Source: Crambe crambe (taxonomy: Eukaryota; Porifera; Demospongiae; Poecilosclerida; Crambeidae). From it: a stretch of DNA of 64,000 bases. Positions 57,956 to 64,000 of this stretch are shown here, one piece after another. The stretch spans positions 9,004,582 through 9,068,581 of the forward strand of contig OZ004583.1 in assembly GCA_963924555.1 (NCBI GenBank), in the 5' to 3' direction. A program made the translations under genes and the position numbers. The first letter of the stretch is position 1. Each line of letters opens with the position of its first letter. Under the pieces are notes generated by a model. The model searched no databases and had not been told where the DNA came from. It saw only the letters and a program-made list of their open reading frames with translations.

Positions 57956-60793
57956 ATGGATAGGTGGGAGCGTCTGTGCTCGCGCGCAGACACGGAAAGC
58001 AAGATCCTTTCTCGATTTGAGGACAACGGTCTGTCTCTTCTCATGAAGCAGGCAGTGTTGAAAGAAGTAGTGAAGCCATCTGTAAAGATATACGACCTGG
58101 AAGATACAGTATACAATAGTGTTATCTCATCAAGTAAGTGTGATGACTATTATAATAGTCTTGCGCTGGCCCAGACTCTCATATTATAAAGTGTGCTCTT
58201 ATTAGAATTCATATTTCAGATTTGCATGTGCAGTTGAAGAATGCAGTGTACAAGGAGTTATTTGTGATTCAGGATGAAGTGGTTAATACTGTTGATGTGC
58301 CACCAACACATTTGAAGGAGCCAGTGGATTTCGTCCGTGAGGCTCAGGAGAAATGGGAAGACAAATTGAAACAGGCGATTAATAAGCTCTGTACCGACTA
58401 TAAAGTGGTCCTTTCCCAATTGGTAGGTGTGCATGCATGGAGGGGGTTGTACTACTATCTTATTGTGATATCACATTAAGGTGCATAAATATTGTATCCA
58501 CTGTTTGCAGAGACCTCGTCAAGAAGCAGAAGTGTTGAGAAAGAGATGGAATTCTATTGGAGCTGATTATCCAGGTACATACGCACACACGTACATACAT
58601 ACATACATACATACATTGTTCACCGCTACATACTGCCCAGATAACTCATCCAACATGCCACTTCCTCACATGTACACACACAAGGATCTCGTGATATGCA
58701 CCCTATCTACGGCCCTAAGGACTTTCTGGGTGTGATCTTACAAGTGAGAGATCCCAACTACACACCCATCATTCCTGAATCCTCCCTGGATGATGTGGGC
58801 AACACTGATGTGGCTGGAGGCAGTTTGCAGACCAGCATGAATGTCATGTCTCTTTATCGACTAGTAAGAACACTGGCTACATAAAGTGCTTCTCTCTTTC
58901 AATTCTCCACACATGCATGCACACACAGAGGGATAAGTTTAAGAGTTTGCACCCACTTGAAGTTCAAGTAGAAGCAGGTTTGTAGTGTGTTATAAGCATG
59001 CATGACACATGCATGACACATGCATGATACAGGCACATTATGTGCACATACAGAAACAGGTTCAATCCAGGTCATGTTTTTGAAGGTCACTGTTTATATG
59101 ATTAAGGTCATAGCATGTTGAATAATAATAATTGATCTCATCTTATGATCACTTCTTGGTGAAACTGTTATGTTTTGCTACATGCAGGTTCTGTTGAATA
59201 CATAGAGAAATCCAATAAAGGTTGGTGATAACATACATACATGAAACATGTTGGGATGCTTAATATCACCAGTGCTGAAGAATGGACTGTGGTCACTTGC
59301 CAAGGAGCTGTGCAAAACAGGCTGTCCTGTAGGTCATCGTAGAGAACTGTGGTGCAGGACACTAGCACTGGACACCACTGAACCAGAGGTGAGGTGTAAT
59401 GATTTCTATAAGGGTTAGTCTACGCATATTTTTCTTCAGCATGCTTTCCATTATGAAGATCTCAAGTCGGCAGTGTTGAAGTATGCTTTGATCTTTGAGA
59501 AAGTGATAGTCAATGTAATGTCTCACAATATATGCCCTGCACTTAATTCAATCACCAATACACATTATCAGGACGTGAAGAGGACAGCTGCTAATGATGA
59601 CAACTACTTTGTGTTTGAGGACGTCATGCACCAAACCCTCTTCTGCTTCCTCCATGATTCATCGCTGATTCAGCACTTTCAACACCTCAGTCCAACTCCA
59701 CTGGACACTCACTGCCAAGGTGCACATGCTCCATAGGTTGTCATGGTATCCATTGAATCAATATTTATAGTTACAGGACAACCCGAGACGCCAGATTCCA
59801 GGACAGTCTATCCCCCCAGTGGTAAATTCAAGTGCAATTGTATTCATCATCATGAATGTGTTTTTTGCCTTTACGTCAACAACAGGTGTAGTGCCTTTTC
59901 ATGGGTTCTCTCTCTATAGTGAGTCAATCTCTCACCCTCTACCCCCTTCTTCCCCCCCTCCCTCTCCCTCCCTTCACTTCTCTCCCCTCCCTCCAGTTGC
60001 CCCTCTCTGCTTCTTATTCAACAGACCTGACCACTTATATGCTCTCTTCAAACAATTATACTTACGGTACACACATTATCATTCTATCTCAATCCCCACT
60101 TTTTGCAACGCCTCTTCCCTATAGGTTCTTTGTCCACCTTCATTCACTGTCTTCCCACCCCCAGGTAAGTTGTGTGTACCAACACGCCCCCCCCCCCCCC
60201 CAAGTATATATAATGGATGGTTTATTGTTGCTGAAGTAATTTACTTTAATTTTTCAGGGAATTCTTAGCCTGTGTTGTCAGTTTGAGAGTCTCCTTCAGT
60301 GCAGAGAACCTGAACTCTTTAAGCACCTCAAACATATCAATGCCGAACCGTGAGTCCCTTCCCCCTCTCCTATTGGGGAAGCTTGCCAGTTTTATCCCCC
60401 TGCAGTGTTCGACTTGCTTTCTTGTGGCTAATGTCAGCCTTTTCTGGTTACCTTGACTCCCGTGAGGTGCTGTTGCTATGGGACAGGGTCATTGGTCACA
60501 ATTCTCTCACTGTAATAGCAGGTTAGTCCCCTCAGCATGATTGTTGTCTTGTATACTCCATGTTATCACTATAGTGATGGCTGTGGCCATATTCGAGTTT
60601 CGTGCTATGAACTTACTCAAGGCTACCACATACAGTGAAGCAGAGGTAAGAGAAACCAGAGAATTTTGAAACCCTTTTTGAGGAATCTCCTATCCACTGT
60701 CTTTAATAGCTAATATTTTCCCCATAGGATATTCTCACTGACCTTCGCTGTGTCAAAGTTCTCCCTCTCCTCCAACAAACACTGTTTTTATAG
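57956..60793 (+). CDS. TBC1D19: TBC1D19 orthologue (TBC-domain protein, putative Rab-GAP family)
   Basis: Seventeen exons with consistent phase: 57956-58133, 58220-58422, 58511-58574, 58685-58863, 58929-58977, 59188-59220, 59273-59388, 59440-59514, 59572-59719, 59777-59821, 59886-59918, 59997-60066, 60125-60164, 60258-60349, 60406-60521, 60575-60645, 60728-60793. Product 525 residues, against 526 as I recall for human. Matching blocks: HLKEPVDFVREAQEKWEDKL, IYGPKDFLGVILQVRDPNY, DVKRTAANDDNYFVFEDVMH, VVPFHGFSLYIAPLCFL, RFFVHLHSLSSHPQGILSL, FSGYLDSREVLLLWDRVIGH. The usual TBC YxQGMN motif is replaced by PFHGFS, as I recall it is in vertebrate TBC1D19, so classical dual-finger GAP catalysis is doubtful. 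It converges with the GTPase gene on the other strand, 103 bp away. Confidence 0.92.
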
Positions 60794-60896
60794 CTAGCAG
60801 TGAATATCCTAAGCTTCATGACAATAATTTCATATTATGAAATAACACAAAAGATCAAACTAAGAAAAATGCAATCCAAGAAAGAGAGAGAGCCCA

Positions 60897-63800
60897 CTAT
60901 TCAACAAGATACTTCTTTTCTATAGCTGAAGCGATCCCATTCTGACCAATATCCTTGAGTGCATCAACTAAACTGTTCCAACTGGGAGATTTGGTGACAT
61001 TTTTTTCTTTCCGTAACCATGCTGCAATCATGTCAGCAGGGAGTGCCTTCATCTTTTTAACTCTTGGGTAGAGTAATCCAAGGCTCGTGCCAAGACCTAT
61101 CACCTGTTCATTGTCTAATTCTTCCAAGAAGTTTTCAATTGTGGGATGATCAGTCATTGTTAGTAGTGTGGTTGGTTCTTCTTCGATTACATCAATTTCC
61201 TCAATTGCAAAAGTAACGTTAACGTCTCCAATTCTTTCCATAGCTGCTATCAAACTAGCCCAGCTTGGAGTGTCACTCTCTTCTTTTACATTGTCATCCT
61301 CGTTGAGCCATGCAGTAACCATATCTGATAAAAAGGTTTTTCCTTTCTTTTTCCTATGCAGTTTCAACAAGCCTAGTTCTGTACCAATAGCAACTAACTG
61401 TTCTCTCTTTAGATTTTTCAACAACTGAATAACTTTGGGTTTGTCGTCCTTTGTTAGACGCTGATGTGAAGTAGCCTTGAGATTTGGCACCTCATCAGAT
61501 GGAAATGAGTCACAATCTATATAATGATGATAGAAACAATGAACTTAAACCAATGCTAGTATTGGTGTTCCAATTAAATTTTATAACACCCTCCCTATAC
61601 CATCATTACTTACCTTCATTGTACCAGCATCTTGCACATTTGGGGATGCGAAAAGGTTTACGAGTTTTTCTGCAGTGCATTATGAAATAATCTCTTCCTT
61701 TTTCCACTTTGTGTAGTTCCTTGCAGTCTTCATTTTCACATTTGAAGCAAACGACAGGCTCTACTTTATCTTTATCATAATTGAGGTCATTCAAAGAGAG
61801 CATTACCAATTTCTTTAATTTGATACGTAGATCATTGCACAGTTCCTTCAAATCACGACTCGTACCTAGTTCAGGGTTGTCTAATTCAGGTCTGAACTTG
61901 ATTTCGATATGGGAGAAATGAGCTTTCAGAGATAATACATCCAGCTTGAAATTTGGTGAGTTATGAACCTCGAAACATACATAATTCTTGTGTATCTTCT
62001 CTTTTATAAGCTTGAATGCCATACTGGACTCGTCTCCTTCATTGAGGTCTGAGGACATGAGACGAGTGACCAAGACTCCAAAGAGGCCTTTTGGACAGTG
62101 ATGGCACTTGAAGCCAATAACCAGTGGTGAAATGTCAGTTTGTAAACACTCTTCACCTGAGATAGGGACATGATCGAGAACACCTGGAATGAAATATTTT
62201 TCATTGCTTATCTGAGCAACTATCCGAAGTCGAGTAAGAATTTTCAAGAAGTCTTCATGCTTAATATCCTTGCTATCAAGGACTATGTCAATGATCGATT
62301 TTGTAATAATGCCTTTCTGTACATCACGTGCATCAGAGCCAGCAAATTTCTCAAAGGGATTAGGAAAAGTTTTAATGACAAGCTGAGTAAGCTTCTTGAA
62401 AAGAATTTGAGGTTCTCTCACTACAATTTCCTCTAAGCCTTCAGTATTATAGTGTCTTATGACACCCATTCTGATATGGAGAAACTGTAAGAGCTTAAAC
62501 AAGGCAGCATTCCCAGTGATGCCATACCTGGCTGCCATAAGTCTACATTTATCGAGATCAATAACATTATCTTTAAGTCCCTGTAGCTCAAGATAGAACA
62601 GGAGATAACCCAAACGATACTTAATGCTGAACCAGTTGTAATTTTTTATCAGTTCATTGACTTTATTCCGAATAGAATCAAAATCTTTGGGATCATCAGA
62701 TATATTACTAACCGTAAACATGACAGTTTCTTTCTCTGGTCTATTGTCTGCATACTGAACAAGGTCTTGAAAACCATTTACTTCAATCAATGATTTCAAA
62801 TCTTTATTCAACTGGCTTATTCTCTCTTCAGCTGAGTCATGAAGACGATCTTTGTGCGTGCCAATGATGAACACGAGAGGTTGATGTGCCTGTGTTTCTA
62901 CTTTACCACCAACTGTTATGTCCATAGCATATACACTGGCCAGGCACTGGAGTAAGGCTTCTTTAATGGAAATGGACGATGTATAGCAATTACTAGACTC
63001 GTTGGCATTCATTCTGTACTTGATTTCGAATTTAGAATTTATGTCTTGATCCAATTTGAGGACAAAAAAGAATATGGATGGACCATTAATTAAGAGGGGC
63101 AACATTTCTTGAAACTCCACCTGACCTCCAGTGTCCCTGAGGTACACAATACCGTCACTTTTACAATTTAGAAATTTTTCGAAGCCATATTTTTTTATGA
63201 TACCTGCAGCATCAACAGGTTTATCAAAGGCCTTAGGTTCTTTCTTCATCATTGCACGAGTATGAATATTCTCATCTACTTCCATGCTCTCAGATGGCCC
63301 ATCATCTATTTCCATACTTTCAGCAGGCAGAGGTGTTGCACTTTCAGGAGTTTCATCTTCTGATGGTGTAAACGATGCAGTTTCTTCAACCCTTGTTATT
63401 GAAGCAGATTTAGAATCAAGATGCTTACTTTTCTTTTCCCTTTTTTTCTCCTGTTTTGGTATTGTACTCACTGTCTGTACTAATTGTTGTACAGCAGATT
63501 GATCGTGTTCCCTTTTATCCCATTTTCCATAGTCTTCTTGGATCAAAGCCATGCACAATTTTCCTTGACTGAGATCAAGGTTAACATGGACTGGAATGGC
63601 ACTATCACAAATATCAGTTGAACTGCTTCTACCCGTTTCATTTTCACCCTCTGAGTTCTTCCTTGGTGGTTCACCAAGAAGACGGTCCATTAACGAGCTT
63701 TTACCGAAGCCTGGGGGACCAATAAACATAAAATGTGCCATTTTCCTCACAAACTCTTCATCGTTAGCTTTAGCTTTTTCTATTTCCTGGATAAAACTGT

Positions 63801-63987
63801 TTGACATAGTGTTTAATACTATTTTGGGAATAGATAATTCAAAAATTGTAGCACTCTCTGAACTTAGCCCGGACAGATTTAACTGAGGTATATTTGGACT
63901 GTTGAAATTCTCATTGAAAAATATCACTATTACATCATATTTGTGAGCATTCAATCTTTCAGTAGGATGGATACATCTCGCCAAAAC
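60897..63987 (-). CDS. Roc-type GTPase with two C-terminal death domains (5' end outside window)
   Basis: Exons 63987-61614 and 61516-60897 (donor AATGAAG|GTAAGT, acceptor TTATATAG|ATTG); the acceptor CTTAACAG at the window edge shows more exons upstream. GTPase motifs in order: P-loop IGPPGFGKSSLMDRLLG near 63700, a charged Ser/Glu-rich insert, switch II YLRDTGGQVEFQEMLPLL near 63110, and GTHKD for base recognition near 62855. This order and the roughly 380-residue region after the G domain fit Roc-COR (ROCO) proteins. A Cys pair cluster (CFKCENEDCKELH) precedes the splice. The last exon holds two similar death domains (LGLLKLHRKKKGKTFLSDMV; LGLLYPRVKKMKALPADMIA with SPSWNSLVDALKDIGQNGIA). 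Likely a cytosolic signalling GTPase of an immune or cell-death pathway. The first visible residues VLARCIHP are not a start. Confidence 0.8.
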
Positions 63988-64000
63988 CTGTTAAGATAAT

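Overview
This looks like animal nuclear DNA, most likely from a demosponge; Amphimedon queenslandica or a relative is my best guess. Three conserved host genes are split into many short exons with GT/GC-AG introns. Between them lies a cluster of NACHT/leucine-rich-repeat (NLR) receptors with N-terminal death-fold domains, an expanded family in demosponges. The species call is inference; no marker sequence is present.

Layout. 1-7699 (+): 3' part of an IQSEC/BRAG-type Arf-GEF gene (IQ motif, Sec7, PH). 7700-41440: a tandem segmental-duplication zone. Its repeating unit is the 3' half of IQSEC (Sec7 end, PH, C-terminal tail, all decaying) followed by a complete NLR gene. Full NLRs are NLR1 (8124-12798), NLR2 (17883-21676) and NLR4 (34065-38758); an orphan NLR leader lies at 26445-26829 and an LRR fragment at 41217. 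Transposons have entered this zone: a hAT-like element with a clean 8-bp target duplication (16023-16849), a DDE-transposase element with its own MITE passenger (21747-26176), and a 5.9-kb Mutator-like element (27718-33618) that split one duplicate at its IQSEC stop codon.

41440-51240: a second duplicated module. A secreted cysteine-rich repeat gene (43461-44693) is followed by NLR5 (44835-48254); then comes a second copy of the Cys-rich gene (49377-50690) followed by a gutted NLR (50780-51235). Broken Cys-rich copies lie upstream of each intact one, and a stray piece of an AHCYL exon sits between the modules. 53382-57518 (-): AHCYL (IRBIT-like S-adenosylhomocysteinase-like) gene. 57956-60793 (+): TBC1D19 orthologue, head to head with AHCYL. 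60897 to the window end (-): Roc-type GTPase with two C-terminal death domains.

The most interesting system is in the NLRs. Each NLR starts with a separate small exon encoding a hydrophobic signal-like N-terminus and then, at about residue 84-92, the motif GDVELNPGP. This is the canonical 2A 'StopGo' ribosome-skipping signature. Translation would release a roughly 91-residue leader and restart at Pro to give a leaderless death-domain/NACHT/LRR receptor; failure to skip would send the fused receptor into the secretory route. N-terminal 2A elements doubling as signal sequences have been reported for sea-urchin NLR-type proteins; here the leader exon occurs five times in one locus and is much better conserved than the receptor exons behind it. 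In NLR1 the leader's ATG is out of frame through an 8-nt deletion, although the receptor exon is almost identical to that of NLR4.
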